A stretch of DNA of 22,362 bases from Clostridia bacterium. GTDB lineage: Bacteria; Bacillota; Clostridia; Oscillospirales; CAG-272. Position numbers and translations under genes: made by a program. The stretch is from positions 1 through 22,362 of the forward strand of contig JAFOGE010000001.1 of assembly GCA_017386965.1 (NCBI GenBank). The letters are read 5' to 3'. The notes under the pieces were generated by a model, which saw nothing but the letters and a program-made list of their open reading frames with translations, had not been told where the DNA came from and searched no databases. Shown here piece by piece: positions 22,200 to 22,362 of this stretch (within the stretch, counting starts at the first letter, position 1; each line of letters starts with the position of its first letter).

Positions 22200-22362
22200 T
22201 GGCTTACGACGGTTACCGCGCGATCGCGCGCGTTTATGACAGACTCAACGCAGAACTGGATTATACGGCCTGGGCAGATTTTGCCGAGGCCTGCTTTTCC
22301 CGTTTCCTTCTTCAAAAGCCGCAATACGTGCTCGATCTCGCCTGCGGAACCGGCCGCATGAC
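22199..22362 (+). CDS. Class I SAM-dependent methyltransferase (N-terminal fragment)
   Basis: The first 54 codons are present and the gene runs off the right edge. The sequence opens MAYDGYRAIARVYDRLNAELDY, a start typical of small YqeM/UbiE-like methyltransferases, and reaches the SAM-binding motif I in VLDLACGTGRMT. It begins on the last base of the YerC-like gene, indicating an operon. The substrate cannot be determined. Confidence 0.88.
   Translation, partial: MAYDGYRAIARVYDRLNAELDYTAWADFAEACFSRFLLQKPQYVLDLACGTGRM

Overview
The window looks like a chromosomal segment of an anaerobic Gram-positive Clostridia-type bacterium. It has Firmicutes-style gene order (rpmH-rnpA-yidD-yidC-jag-mnmE), strong AGGAGG-type ribosome binding sites, near-consensus sigma-A promoters with 17-18 nt spacers, a YerC/TrpR-like regulator, a lipoprotein-type YidC and a SpoIIQ-like M23 protein. 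The exact lineage is inferred; no rRNA or marker phylogeny could be run.

Layout. (1) 1-988, minus strand: a sugar-phosphate isomerase/epimerase-like TIM-barrel protein followed by a Gfo/Idh/MocA oxidoreductase cut by the window edge, with their own promoter. (2) 1074-10143, minus strand: a long housekeeping operon in the order rpmH, rnpA, yidD, yidC, jag, mnmE, gatC, gatA, gatB and a small membrane protein. It covers ribosomal protein L34, the RNase P protein, membrane insertion, an RNA-binding protein, tRNA wobble modification and tRNA-dependent amidation. A perfect TTGACA-17-TATAAT promoter drives rpmH. (3) 10215-11385, plus strand: holA (DNA polymerase III delta), divergent from rpmH, with its own promoter and terminator. 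(4) 11424-19292, minus strand: a five-gene Gld-like ABC transporter operon of ATPase, permease, two tandem GldG-like proteins and a large DUF4340-like protein with an InlB-type repeat ahead of its single membrane helix. (5) 19406-20309, plus strand: a membrane-anchored M23 peptidase resembling SpoIIQ, preceded by a candidate forespore-type promoter. (6) 20328-20687, minus strand: a small lipoprotein. (7) 20771-21071: tRNA-Gly(CCC) and its terminator, then an unexplained stretch of about 110 bp rich in inverted repeats. (8) 21085-21791, minus strand: a seven-helix DUF4203-like membrane protein. (9) 21833-22362, plus strand: a YerC-family regulator overlapping the start of a SAM-dependent methyltransferase that runs off the window.

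Regions 2 and 3 are core information processing, but unusually arranged. The rpmH cluster usually sits beside dnaA and continues into mnmG/rsmG; here holA lies upstream and gatCAB follows mnmE. The least understood unit is the Gld-like operon, which by composition should form a membrane complex with large extracytoplasmic domains and no known substrate. No CRISPR array, insertion sequence, prophage or rRNA was seen. The longest stretch without a gene (19189-19502) holds two divergent candidate promoters.
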